From: an uncultured Bacteroidales bacterium | Lineage (GTDB): Bacteria; Bacteroidota; Bacteroidia; Bacteroidales; UBA932 | Assembly: GCA_900546395.1 (NCBI GenBank) | Contig: URDD01000009.1 | Coordinates: 1-52,082, forward strand | Direction: 5' to 3' | Length of the DNA stretch: 52,082 nucleotides | Shown: one piece after another, positions 31,990 through 39,710 of the stretch | Numbering within the stretch: position 1 is the first letter of the stretch | Layout: each line of letters starts with the position of its first letter | Made by a program: the position numbers and the translations under genes | Notes under the pieces: model-generated | Told to the model about the DNA's origin: nothing | Database searches by the model: none | The model's input: only the letters and a program-made list of their open reading frames with translations

Positions 31990-32385
31990 TCAGGAAACTT
32001 GTATTGACTCCAGTTTCTTGCCTATATCATGTAGCGCAAATGTAAGACGTTCCTTTTCTTCTTTGGTAAATTCCGCAGGTTTACCGTTCACTGAAAGACC
32101 GTTCACCCTTTGATACAGCCATACTCGTGACTTATTGAAATAAGTCTTTGCAATAGACGCCAGAGAAATGAACGGAAGAACTGCCTCCAGCTGCTGACGG
32201 ACAAGGATTGCCTCGCATTCAGCATTCGCTTCCCGCATTTGGGCAAGTGCGATTTCTCCTATGACTTCCGCATCTTCATTGCTGCAAATACGATGCATTT
32301 CGTCTCTGACCTGATCACGTTCTTCATCCGTTTGGGCGTTCACATATCTCTTTTGGAGATTATCCATGTATTCTTTTGTAATCAT
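31990..32385 (-). CDS. DUF5053-like protein, copy 1
   Basis: A 131-residue protein: helical charged N terminus (K-R-Y-V-N-A-Q-T-D-E-E-R-D-Q-V) and a C-terminal HTH-like segment (S-I-A-K-T-Y-F-N-K-S-R-V-W-L-Y-Q-R-V-N-G) followed by a helix ending D-I-G-K-K-L-E-S-I. This matches the DUF5053 family of Bacteroidales mobile elements as I recall it. It is paralogous to the protein at 32724-33116 and follows a small charged protein. A two-gene regulator or toxin-antitoxin-like pair is plausible. Confidence 0.65.
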   Translation of the reverse strand: MITKEYMDNLQKRYVNAQTDEERDQVRDEMHRICSNEDAEVIGEIALAQMREANAECEAILVRQQLEAVLPFISLASIAKTYFNKSRVWLYQRVNGLSVNGKPAEFTKEEKERLTFALHDIGKKLESIQVS

Positions 32386-32426
32386 ATTGTTTATTTTTAG
32401 TCCCCATCGTTTCCGATGGGGCTGTG

Positions 32427-32588
32427 TCAGTACATTTTTTTCAAGTTTTCTACCAATTTATCGATTTCTTCTTCACAGTATTGAAGAGTACTCCGGACAT
32501 TGTCTCTGAAATGCAGTTCATTGTAGAGGTCTAAAAAATAAAGCAGCCTCGCCTTCATTTCCTTTCTTTCCTTACTGTCTTTTCTCAT
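32427..32588 (-). CDS. 53-residue charged partner protein, copy 1
   Basis: A small helical protein (M-R-K-D-S-K-E-R-K-E-M-K-A-R-L-L-Y-F-L-D-L-Y-N-E-L) with ATG at 32588; the open frame before it is leader. It is homologous in pattern to 33156-33314 (L-L-Y-L-L-A-L-Y-R-E-L). Function unknown; the pair is conserved in tandem. Confidence 0.65.
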   Translation of the reverse strand: MRKDSKERKEMKARLLYFLDLYNELHFRDNVRSTLQYCEEEIDKLVENLKKMY

Positions 32589-32612
32589 AATGATTTGTTT
32601 TATTTGACAGTA

Positions 32613-32643
32613 CAAATATAATAATCTTTTGATAATTAACCAA
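32613..32643 (-). promoter_or_regulatory. Promoter of copy 1 pair
   Basis: Minus strand -33 TTGG (32643-32640), 19 bases, -7 TATATTTG (32620-32613), 24 bases before the ATG. Matches the Bacteroidota consensus closely. Confidence 0.75.
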
Positions 32644-32669
32644 GTTTTTCTGATCAAATCATTAAAAAA

Positions 32670-32689
32670 GGCAGCCCCGAAAGGCTGCC
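32670..32689 (-). terminator. Terminator between the two tandem pairs
   Basis: GGCAGCCTTTCGGGGCTGCC with TTTTTT on the minus strand. Identical to the hairpins at 28746 and 33394. Confidence 0.85.
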
Positions 32690-32723
32690 ATGCGCAAATC
32701 AAATGGATTGTGTCATTAAAACA

Positions 32724-33116
32724 TTATGATATGCGAGTATTCATAAGTTTCTGCCCCATATCCTGCAGGGCAAAATTCAATTTATCAAGTTCTTCAGGAG
32801 TAAACTTGGCCGGCTTGCCATTCACTGTAAGGCCGTTCACTCTCTGATACAGCCACTGCCTGGTCTTGCCGAAATATGTTTTGGCAATATACGCAAGAGA
32901 AATGGCTGGAAGCACCTCATTCATCTTATTCCGCACATTGATAGCCTCTATATCAGCTCTTGTTTCCTTTGCCTGTGCCAGGGCTATCTCGGCCACTTCT
33001 TCCGGAGATTCTTCGCAGAGTCTGGCCATTTCAGCCTCCAGTTCTTCGCGCTCCTTATCACTCTTGGCATTGATATATCGCTTCTTCAGCGCGTCCATAT
33101 ATTCTTTTGTAATCAT
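32724..33116 (-). CDS. DUF5053-like protein, copy 2
   Basis: A 130-residue paralogue of 31990-32385: same opening M-I-T-K-E-Y-M-D, same HTH-like core (Y-I-A-K-T-Y-F-G-K-T-R-Q-W-L-Y-Q-R-V-N-G) and same C-terminal helix. Clearly diverged, so the tandem duplication is not recent. Function unknown. Confidence 0.65.
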   Translation of the reverse strand: MITKEYMDALKKRYINAKSDKEREELEAEMARLCEESPEEVAEIALAQAKETRADIEAINVRNKMNEVLPAISLAYIAKTYFGKTRQWLYQRVNGLTVNGKPAKFTPEELDKLNFALQDMGQKLMNTRIS

Positions 33117-33155
33117 AACCTTATATTTTATCCCCCACTCTGAGGTGGGGACTTG

Positions 33156-33314
33156 TCAAACTTTCTTTTTCAATGCTTCCACGATGCCGTCAATCTCATC
33201 TTCGAGCCATTGTACCGTCCTGGAAGCATTCGCTCTCTTGCTCAGTTCCCGGTAAAGGGCAAGGAGGTAGAGCAGCTCCTTTTCTTTCTCCTTAATCTCT
33301 TTTGATTTTCTCAT
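33156..33314 (-). CDS. 52-residue charged partner protein, copy 2
   Basis: Small helical protein (M-R-K-S-K-E-I-K-E-K-E-K-E-L-L-Y-L-L-A-L-Y-R-E-L) with ATG at 33314. Paralogue of 32427-32588, 39 bases before its DUF5053-like partner. Confidence 0.65.
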   Translation of the reverse strand: MRKSKEIKEKEKELLYLLALYRELSKRANASRTVQWLEDEIDGIVEALKKKV

Positions 33315-33337
33315 ATCTTTCTGTTTTAATGACACTA

Positions 33338-33369
33338 CAAAGATAATAACCTTTTGTATATTATGCAAG
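33338..33369 (-). promoter_or_regulatory. Promoter of copy 2 pair
   Basis: Minus strand -33 cTTG (33369-33366), about 20 bases, -7 TATCTTTG (33345-33338), 23 bases before the ATG. Confidence 0.7.
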
Positions 33370-33393
33370 TTCTTCTGATTAAATCATTAAAAA

Positions 33394-33413
33394 GGCAGCC
33401 CCGAAAGGCTGCC
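33394..33413 (-). terminator. Terminator of hicAB-3 cassette
   Basis: GGCAGCCTTTCGGGGCTGCC followed by TTTTT on the minus strand, third identical copy. It lies 28 bases downstream of the hicB-3 stop. Confidence 0.85.
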
Positions 33414-33441
33414 CAGGCGAATCAATCGCAAAAGTGTTAAA

Positions 33442-33849
33442 TCAAACGATACTCAGACTCGCCAATTCTTTGCCAAGAGTGTGTATTCCGTCTTCTATTT
33501 TCTTCAGTTGCTTTTCTGATACATAAACATCACCCTTTTTATACTGCCTCATCAGTGCAGGGTTAATTCCTAAATATCTTGCGAAAGCACTTACATTTAT
33601 CATCGAATAATATTCGAATAAAGACGATAAATCAAACTTAAACTCAGGAACTGCTGTCAACTCTTCCGGAACAGCTATCCCCCGATCCTGAAAACTTGAC
33701 TGAATTTCCTTTATAGAATTATTGAAATCAGCTCTGGCTTCAGCAACTGAAGCACCACGCCCCAATAATGTAAAATCACTGTCATCCACATTGTATGCAA
33801 TGTAGCTGCCATCAGTGTCTTTTTCAATCGATACAATAAAGTGTTTCAT
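33442..33849 (-). CDS. hicB: HicB-family antitoxin
   Basis: A 135-residue antitoxin: F-I-V-S-I-E-K-D-T-D-G-S-Y-I-A-Y then L-L-G-R-G-A-S-V-A-E-A, the HicB N-terminal pattern, and a C-terminal HTH (F-A-R-Y-L-G-I-N-P-A-L-M-R-Q-Y-K-K-G). It follows hicA-3 by 38 bases. Confidence 0.87.
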   Translation of the reverse strand: MKHFIVSIEKDTDGSYIAYNVDDSDFTLLGRGASVAEARADFNNSIKEIQSSFQDRGIAVPEELTAVPEFKFDLSSLFEYYSMINVSAFARYLGINPALMRQYKKGDVYVSEKQLKKIEDGIHTLGKELASLSIV

Positions 33850-33887
33850 AGTATTGTTTTGCTTATTATGTTAAAAAGGATTCGGGT

Positions 33888-34070
33888 CTAAAACCCGATA
33901 TCCTTCTTCAATCTTTTCATCAAACCCGGCCGGACTTCCTGTGACCAGTGCCGCTCAATCTGGATTGTCTTGCCGGTGGTCTCGTTGTAATATTCATCGT
34001 GACGACCTCCGCTTTTGACAAATTTAAAACCATTCTTAATTGCAAGTCTTTTAATCTCGTTCCATTTCAT
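33888..34070 (-). CDS. hicA: HicA-family mRNA interferase toxin
   Basis: A 60-residue HicA: W-N-E-I-K-R-L-A-I-K-N-G-F-K-F-V-K-S-G-G-R-H-D-E-Y with His24 and the C-terminal I-Q-I-E-R-H-W-S-Q-E-V-R-P-G-L-M-K-R-L-K-K-D-I-G typical of the family. ATG at 34070; upstream codons to 34106 are leader. Confidence 0.9.
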   Translation of the reverse strand: MKWNEIKRLAIKNGFKFVKSGGRHDEYYNETTGKTIQIERHWSQEVRPGLMKRLKKDIGF

Positions 34071-34092
34071 ATTATCGTTTGATTTAACACTA

Positions 34093-34124
34093 CAAATATA
34101 TAACATTTTCGTAATATATACAAA
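34093..34124 (-). promoter_or_regulatory. hicAB-3 promoter
   Basis: Minus strand -33 TTTG (34124-34121), 20 bases, -7 TATATTTG (34100-34093), 22 bases before the hicA ATG. Confidence 0.75.
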
Positions 34125-34130
34125 TTAATT

Positions 34131-34460
34131 TTACACTCCGCACGCAAGTCTTATACAACCGACGAATAGAGCTGCAGTAGCAGACACTGCAGCAACTATA
34201 GTCACTACATCAATCAGCAGCCTCCACGGGAAAGGATTCTTAAGCCGTGGATTAACAGCAAGATATGAAGATCCTAAATCCGTAAGGACGGCATCTTTTA
34301 CCTTCCCAGAGAAAACCCCGCCGGTAACCAATCCTTTATTCCTTAAACTAACGAATGCATAAGAATATGTATCAGCACTCATATTTTCAGGATAGTCATA
34401 TCCTCTTCGCATAGAGAGAAGAACCTGTCTCTCTTCTTTGTTCAAATAAATTCTGTCCAT
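34131..34460 (-). CDS. Hypothetical protein with C-terminal TM
   Basis: A 109-residue protein: a helical soluble part (E-E-R-Q-V-L-L-S-M-R-R-G-Y-D-Y-P) with a winged-HTH-like L-R-N-K-G-L-V-T-G-G-V turn and one C-terminal membrane segment (I-V-A-A-V-S-A-T-A-A-L-F-V-G-C). Possible membrane-bound regulator. Last gene of the replication unit. Confidence 0.6.
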   Translation of the reverse strand: MDRIYLNKEERQVLLSMRRGYDYPENMSADTYSYAFVSLRNKGLVTGGVFSGKVKDAVLTDLGSSYLAVNPRLKNPFPWRLLIDVVTIVAAVSATAALFVGCIRLACGV

Positions 34461-34468
34461 ATTATTAG

Positions 34469-34804
34469 TTATTTTCGGTGTCGATAACGGCGCTTCGGTT
34501 CATTCCGTCTTGCCCAGCGCCAGAACTCCTCCTCACTGGAAGGACAGCGTCTGATAAACTGCATATCTTCAGAAAAGACAATATTAATATCTCCTACGAC
34601 ATAGAGATAACAAAGCATCCCGATAGTATCCTCCTCTGTTCCCGGCTGGATAAGCAACGGCTGCCACTCCATAAGAGGCATCCTGTTTACCCAGCTGATA
34701 AAAGCAGCCCTACTGGCCAGGATACGGTCTCCGAACTTAGTCCGGAAGCCTTCTACCTGCTCTCTGCCCCGCAGAAGGAAACTATGACGGGATACCTGCT
34801 CCAT
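34469..34804 (-). CDS. Hypothetical protein after primase-helicase
   Basis: A 111-residue protein ending in a highly basic tail (R-R-N-E-P-K-R-R-Y-R-H-R-K). Its stop-start overlap with the primase-helicase gene (one base) suggests coupled expression. No family recognised; DNA replication helper is a guess. Confidence 0.6.
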   Translation of the reverse strand: MEQVSRHSFLLRGREQVEGFRTKFGDRILASRAAFISWVNRMPLMEWQPLLIQPGTEEDTIGMLCYLYVVGDINIVFSEDMQFIRRCPSSEEEFWRWARRNEPKRRYRHRK

Positions 34805-37800
34805 CAGTCTTCAGAATCACTGGCTTCACTCCCGTCGTTCTGCCATATGCTCGGGCAATAATTATCATAGAAATGGGAGTTGCCTACGGTGAAATATTCC
34901 ACACTGTTGCTCGTATCCTTCAGAATCGGCCGGCCGTCTTTATCCAAATTAAGGTACTTATTATTGACCGGATCGTAGAACTGAGGCTGGAAGAGAAGAT
35001 CTCTCAGCTGACAATACTTGACCAGCTTCACTTTGAAATTTCTCGGCGAATAGTATGCACGCCTCGACGGGCCTATATACTCAAGCAAGTCAGCATACAT
35101 AGTCTTTCTCGGTATCCTGGTATTGATACGCTCTGACGAAAAGTATTCATCAGCCCACAGACAGAACTCTTCAGATACATCCTGCAGAAGCTTTCTCTTA
35201 TCAAGACGATCCATCGGACCAGGCACATATCCATAACGGAAATAAATCTGAATGCATTGGGCAATCAGGTTCCAGAACAGGTTCCACTGTTCAAAGTCCC
35301 ATTCACTGAAGAATCTGCATTTAAAATCATCTTTAGGCTCATGAGTCGAGCTGTAGAAATCAGAAAAAGCGAGACACCATTGTCGGGCCTCGAAACTTCC
35401 TCCGTCACCTGAAACGGCGTGATTTGTCGTGATATATATTTTAGGAGACACGGAAAATGGAAGTGTGAAAGGTGACTGACCTTTCGGGTTCACCGGCCAC
35501 TCTCCTGTAATAAGACCGAAAAGTGTCTCGAAATCGAAGTCCTTCTGACAGTCGTCTATGAATACCATTTTCGTTTTCTCATCAATTCCATCCCAGATAT
35601 GAGCATTTGTATTCATAGAAGTGAATGACTTTCCGTTATAGTACTTAACTGATACAGCCTGTTTTATCGCCTCTCCCAGCAAGGATTTACCTGAACGGCC
35701 GTTACTTACTCCGACTTCAGACTGTTTGCCGTCCATCCCAATAACGGCCTTCGCGACAGCTTCATCCTTAGCTGCAGCAATTAGATATCCGAATGCTGCA
35801 AGTTTGCTTATCAAATGATGTGAGTTCTCAGCTTGTTCTTCTGCCGTAATCTCGTCTTTTCGCCATGTAAAATTAGATGTATTTCTGAGGAACATCAGAA
35901 AATCACACTTCTCGCCCGTAGGCGTTATTTTATATGTCCATCTGCCGGCATCCTCGTAGATATTGATAAGAGGCGGAAGTTTCTCCGCCTGAAAATTCTT
36001 TTTCTGTGTCTCCCAAATATTGAGATGAAGCTGAGTGTAATCCTGCACGCTGATTCCGTCTGCAGTTATCTGCCATATCTTGTTACCGAAATACAGGCGC
36101 TGCTGGTCCCTCGACGGACGGTCAAAAGCCCCCTCGAAGAAATCCAGCATTGTCAGAGAATTGGGTCCAAGATATTGCGCACCTCCTCGATATAGCATTT
36201 CCAAAATCGGCTTCTGCAGACAATCCTTCGTAAATGTCCTCATATAGTCTCCAATCTCGTAAGCGCGGACAACCTTGACAATATTATTCTCACTCTGTAT
36301 GAAGTCATATTCGCCGTTAGGCTTCCTGTATCGGTAGAATCCGCGATGCTCCAGGAAATACTTTGCCCCTACATAGCTGAAGTTATATATTACATCATCT
36401 TTTCTTTTCGACACACTCCAGAACTGCTCATCCTGTTCCAGAGGCTGCGCACTCTCCAGCTCTCCTTTCTCATTATAGCGCATCTTCCTTTTACCGAAAG
36501 TAAACTCCGGAAGGACTTTAAGGGTGTCAAAGTATTTACCGCAAAAGTCCTGGGCGGACTGAAGCCCCCAGAACTCCTGTATCTTCGAATCAGGTAGAGC
36601 TGTTATCTTATGCATTCTCACCCACTCCCCTTCTCCGGATTTTTCGTTCATCGCTCTGACGATATCCTTTAGAAAGCTATCCTCCTTTCCTTTGAGAGTA
36701 TTCGCTAAGATGTCATCCACTCCTTTGTCTGCAGTCTTGTCTTTTCTGATATGGCCGTAGTACAGTTCGACATAGATATTGTAATTTTTGAGCTTCGCAA
36801 AATAGTCCTTGTAATTGCGAACTGCATAAAAGAAATTGCGCGGACGCCTGTCGATAGGATCGTCCACTGTCAGAGTGTGAGCAAGGTCATAGCAGTCAGC
36901 ATCAAGCATAAAGACAACTGTCTTCACCTGGCACACATCCACGAGCTTTATAATATCCTCCGGCAATGTGCCTTTATACCCTATATTCTGTATTCCTGAT
37001 ACAGCCACGCTCGGAATGCCATGCTTGCAGGCTTTTTCAGCCTTCTTCTCTCCCTCCTGGATATAGAGAGTTGGGATAGCCAACTTCGCCTGGTATTGAG
37101 ACCTTATGCATTGAGGATAATAAATAAAAGTCGGCGCTCCTGAAGGAGACCGATATTTGATTGCTTTCTTATTTTTGTCGAGGTGTTTGTCTGGATATTG
37201 GTACCGTACCCTATAGTAGGTATGTTCTGTGATTTTTCCTTTATCCTCTGTGTAATATTTGACCGGTTTGCCTTCCAGATCGTAATAAAGGATAACAGCA
37301 TCATCACCTGTGAGGTCAATCTCTCCCCCTTTATCAACAGTTCCCGCCAGGAATGTGCATTTTTTTGCCTTGGCTCCTCCATCCTCAATAACATTTGCTG
37401 TCAGATCACTATATGACAGCCCAGACTCCTCCAGCATTCTCTTACAGAAACTCTTCTTGACAGACTTGGCTGAAGGTCTTTCCTTTGGTTTTGGTTCATC
37501 GTATTCTACAGGACAATTATAATACGATGCTAACCATTCAATCGCTTCAAGGAAAGACATTTTCTGACCTTTCATCAGGTAATCAATCGGGGACTTTCCG
37601 TCCAGATTATTACATCCGAAACATTTGAATAATCTCTTGCCTGGAGTGATGACCAGGCTGTGTTCTGAGTGACAGAGTGGGCAAGCTGCTTTATATGACG
37701 CTCCTTCTTTCCGAGGTTGCTCGGAAAACTGGGATATAATAGAAACAAGATCATCGGAGTCCCGACGGGATCTCTCGACAATCTTTTCGATAAATTCTTT

Positions 37801-37815
37801 TTTAATCAATGGCAT
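34804..37815 (-). CDS. Phage primase-helicase (CHC2 zinc, Toprim, SF3-like ATPase)
   Basis: A 1003-residue replication protein. Residues 45-68 hold a CHC2-type zinc finger (C-P-L-C ... F-K-C-F-G-C). A Toprim domain follows (Y-I-Q-E-G-E-K-K-A-E-K-A near 250, then V-V-F-M-L-D-A-D). The C-terminal third is a P-loop helicase: Walker A G-R-S-G-K-S-L-L, Walker B K-M-V-F-I-D-D-C and motif I-T-T-N, as in SF3/D5-like phage helicases. It would prime and unwind phage DNA. It heads the early operon after two small genes and is the only replication enzyme in the window, so other factors come from the host. Confidence 0.9.
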   Translation of the reverse strand: MPLIKKEFIEKIVERSRRDSDDLVSIISQFSEQPRKEGASYKAACPLCHSEHSLVITPGKRLFKCFGCNNLDGKSPIDYLMKGQKMSFLEAIEWLASYYNCPVEYDEPKPKERPSAKSVKKSFCKRMLEESGLSYSDLTANVIEDGGAKAKKCTFLAGTVDKGGEIDLTGDDAVILYYDLEGKPVKYYTEDKGKITEHTYYRVRYQYPDKHLDKNKKAIKYRSPSGAPTFIYYPQCIRSQYQAKLAIPTLYIQEGEKKAEKACKHGIPSVAVSGIQNIGYKGTLPEDIIKLVDVCQVKTVVFMLDADCYDLAHTLTVDDPIDRRPRNFFYAVRNYKDYFAKLKNYNIYVELYYGHIRKDKTADKGVDDILANTLKGKEDSFLKDIVRAMNEKSGEGEWVRMHKITALPDSKIQEFWGLQSAQDFCGKYFDTLKVLPEFTFGKRKMRYNEKGELESAQPLEQDEQFWSVSKRKDDVIYNFSYVGAKYFLEHRGFYRYRKPNGEYDFIQSENNIVKVVRAYEIGDYMRTFTKDCLQKPILEMLYRGGAQYLGPNSLTMLDFFEGAFDRPSRDQQRLYFGNKIWQITADGISVQDYTQLHLNIWETQKKNFQAEKLPPLINIYEDAGRWTYKITPTGEKCDFLMFLRNTSNFTWRKDEITAEEQAENSHHLISKLAAFGYLIAAAKDEAVAKAVIGMDGKQSEVGVSNGRSGKSLLGEAIKQAVSVKYYNGKSFTSMNTNAHIWDGIDEKTKMVFIDDCQKDFDFETLFGLITGEWPVNPKGQSPFTLPFSVSPKIYITTNHAVSGDGGSFEARQWCLAFSDFYSSTHEPKDDFKCRFFSEWDFEQWNLFWNLIAQCIQIYFRYGYVPGPMDRLDKRKLLQDVSEEFCLWADEYFSSERINTRIPRKTMYADLLEYIGPSRRAYYSPRNFKVKLVKYCQLRDLLFQPQFYDPVNNKYLNLDKDGRPILKDTSNSVEYFTVGNSHFYDNYCPSIWQNDGSEASDSED

Positions 37816-37836
37816 ATGTTCTCCCCCCCCGATTAT

Positions 37837-38046
37837 TTAGTTCTTTAACAATAGGATTTCAATGTCTGTCTTAACACTCTTCGCGCTAGATAGCGCAACA
37901 TTGAGCTTATGCAAACGGTGTGACACTATCTCTGAGCGTCTTTCTTCAGGAATTAAAGACAAATCCTGAAGAGAGGTTTCTGTTTGGGATATATAAAAAT
38001 CCAATGCTTCCTGGATCACCAATAATTGGTTCCTTGATATTTCCAT
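37837..38046 (-). CDS. Small helical early protein
   Basis: A 69-residue helical protein (N-Q-L-L-V-I-Q-E-A-L-D-F-Y-I-S-Q-T) two bases from the end of the gene upstream. Could be a small DNA-binding or coiled-coil accessory factor of replication. No family recognised. Confidence 0.6.
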   Translation of the reverse strand: MEISRNQLLVIQEALDFYISQTETSLQDLSLIPEERRSEIVSHRLHKLNVALSSAKSVKTDIEILLLKN

Positions 38047-38048
38047 GG

Positions 38049-38438
38049 CTACTCTGTTTTACGACGGACTGTCCGTTCAACCCTTACAGTTCTTACCCTT
38101 GTGGGCCTTACTGCTGACAAATCCGGATTAATTGTCTGTGGTAGGATAATAAATAGGAAAGCGACTGCAATTGCCGTTTCCTTCAGTTTTTTAAAAGGCG
38201 AGAGGGAGTCATCCACTCCGCATTTGTGGCAGAACCACCAGGCGGATAACTCCGTCGCCTTGGTCAAGTGTATTTTCGCATATATATTCCTTAGAATATT
38301 CTCTATTGTGTGTACGGATACTTCTTTGCCTCCGTACAACTTCTGCAGGAGTCCGGGAACTTCTTTTTTCGCAGCTCCCCATGCGACCAGCTCCGCAACC
38401 TGTGTTTCACGCTTGGTAAGAGTATTCCCGCTATTCAT
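38049..38438 (-). CDS. LuxR-type HTH protein with a membrane segment
   Basis: A 129-residue protein: LuxR/FixJ-like DNA-binding domain (L-T-K-R-E-T-Q-V-A-E-L-V-A-W-G-A-A-K-K-E-V ... V-S-V-H-T-I-E-N-I-L-R-N-I-Y-A-K-I), a C-x-x-C pair, then one hydrophobic helix (A-I-A-V-A-F-L-F-I-I-L-P) and a basic tail. ATG at 38438 is preferred; earlier codons to 38471 overlap the upstream gene. A membrane-tethered transcription factor in the phage early region is unusual. Confidence 0.7.
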   Translation of the reverse strand: MNSGNTLTKRETQVAELVAWGAAKKEVPGLLQKLYGGKEVSVHTIENILRNIYAKIHLTKATELSAWWFCHKCGVDDSLSPFKKLKETAIAVAFLFIILPQTINPDLSAVRPTRVRTVRVERTVRRKTE

Positions 38439-38652
38439 CTCCCCAGATGTCAGTGATGCCATACATGGCAAAGATTTTTTCTATTGCTTGAGCTTCGCTA
38501 ACCTTTGGTTCTATTGCTCCCCTGAGCCGAATGTAAAAACTATTTCTGGCCTGCAAGCCGAGAACCACCATTATGCGATTTCGAACCTCGTCTGATTTGT
38601 TTTTTGGAACCTGTACCCATCCCTTTTTGAAAGAAAACCTGTTCATAGTCAT
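38431..38652 (-). CDS. Small early protein, probable DNA-binding
   Basis: A 73-residue protein (S-F-K-K-G-W-V-Q-V-P-K-N-K, R-I-M-V-V-L-G-L-Q-A-R-N-S-F-Y-I-R-L-R-G) first in the leftward early operon, facing the XRE gene across the operator. The basic N terminus and position fit a Cro-like repressor or an early regulator. A second start at 38646 is possible. Confidence 0.55.
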   Translation of the reverse strand: MTMNRFSFKKGWVQVPKNKSDEVRNRIMVVLGLQARNSFYIRLRGAIEPKVSEAQAIEKIFAMYGITDIWGDE

Positions 38653-38720
38653 TTCTTGCTATTTAGATGTATATTACCTACATATATATTTGTATATCCG
38701 TTGCGAATATAGGTATAATA

Positions 38721-38757
38721 TTTCTAAATAAGAAACTATTTTTTTCTTATTTAGAAA
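38721..38757. promoter_or_regulatory. Perfect 15-bp inverted repeat, probable phage operator
   Basis: TTTCTAAATAAGAAA (38721-38735), seven bases, then TTTCTTATTTAGAAA (38743-38757), exact complements. It lies in the 176-base divergent region between the leftward early operon and the XRE gene, exactly where an immunity repressor would act. Confidence 0.85.
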
Positions 38758-38827
38758 TTTCATTTCCAAACAGATGACAAGTGATTGATAATCAGTAAGT
38801 AATTTTGATAAAGGAGAATATATATAT

Positions 38828-39172
38828 ATGGCACTACAAGAGACAATATCGATAAATATTCGTAAATATCTGAATGATAAAGGTTTAAAACAGGCTTTTA
38901 TCGCACATAATTCTGATTACTCAGAAGGACAAGTCAGCAAAATTCTGAACGGCGATCAAAAGATGTCAATCGAAGACCTTTCTTTATTCGCAAAAGTTCT
39001 ATCGCTAAGAGAAATTGACTTATTGACTTATCCGGACATATATAATAAAAAAGAGGACGCTGAACCAGAACCTGTAGAAGCAATACTACAAATCAAACTT
39101 AAAAAGGATAAAAAAGACCAGGTGCTAAAATTAGTCTTCGGTGATAACAATATTGAAATTTTAAATAAATAA
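38828..39172 (+). CDS. XRE-family repressor-like protein
   Basis: A 114-residue HTH protein: I-R-K-Y-L-N-D-K-G-L-K-Q-A-F-I-A-H-N-S-D-Y-S-E-G-Q-V-S-K-I-L-N-G-D-Q-K is a clear XRE helix-turn-helix (about 12-45), followed by a short C-terminal domain. AAGGAG precedes the ATG. Its divergent position over the palindrome makes it the likely lysogeny repressor. Small size, no S24 peptidase domain, so induction would not be by RecA-stimulated self-cleavage. Confidence 0.8.
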   Translation: MALQETISINIRKYLNDKGLKQAFIAHNSDYSEGQVSKILNGDQKMSIEDLSLFAKVLSLREIDLLTYPDIYNKKEDAEPEPVEAILQIKLKKDKKDQVLKLVFGDNNIEILNK

Positions 39173-39175
39173 GAA

Positions 39176-39421
39176 ATGGACACAAAAATGAAGGGGTTGT
39201 TAAACCAAAAATACACAGATATCTTAGATAGAATGCAGGATCCCAGCAATGAAACTATTGCAATATTGGTCCTTGCTGGGGAGATTTCAGAGTTGACAAA
39301 AGCTGTCAATATGAAAACAACAATAATAGACGGAGAGCAGATCTCAATAATCCGGAAAAGCATAGACGAGTTATCTCAAACACTGCATGGAGTAGGGCAA
39401 ATGGTCGATAAACTGCAATAA
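39176..39421 (+). CDS. Hypothetical partner of XRE protein
   Basis: An 81-residue helical protein three bases after the XRE stop (A-I-L-V-L-A-G-E-I-S-E-L-T-K-A-V-N-M). Probably co-transcribed and possibly an antirepressor or dimer partner. No family recognised. Confidence 0.6.
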   Translation: MDTKMKGLLNQKYTDILDRMQDPSNETIAILVLAGEISELTKAVNMKTTIIDGEQISIIRKSIDELSQTLHGVGQMVDKLQ

Positions 39422-39507
39422 AAAGAGCCAAAAACGAGACAAAACTCCCTTATAAATACCTCGGTTTCAACCTGTTGAGTTGCAATGTCCCGGGACAGAA
39501 ATGGGAC

Positions 39508-39530
39508 AACTACGATTAAAAATCGTAGTT
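39508..39530 (+). terminator. Terminator of repressor operon
   Basis: AACTACGATT-AAAA-ATCGTAGTT followed by TTT. Strong stem. It marks the right end of recognisable phage genes. Confidence 0.75.
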
Positions 39531-39710
39531 TTTAGAAAGATAACTTATTGATAATCAGATATGGACAATCAACAAAACAAGAAAAATAAAATCCTATATC
39601 ATAATGTTTTGGCAAAAGAATTTAATGAAAAGTGATGTGAGAATGGAATTTATTTGCTAATTTTGCATTGCTTTTAAGACAATAAAACATTAACAATGCA
39701 AAGAAACAGA

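Noticed and set aside
35833..36597. Plus-strand ORFs inside the primase-helicase gene
   Set aside because: They are antisense shadows of a protein with clear motifs.
38783..39563. TTGATAATCAG near 38787 and 39548 as attachment sites
   Set aside because: The repeat is short and common in AT-rich Bacteroidales DNA, and both copies are on the same side of the phage.
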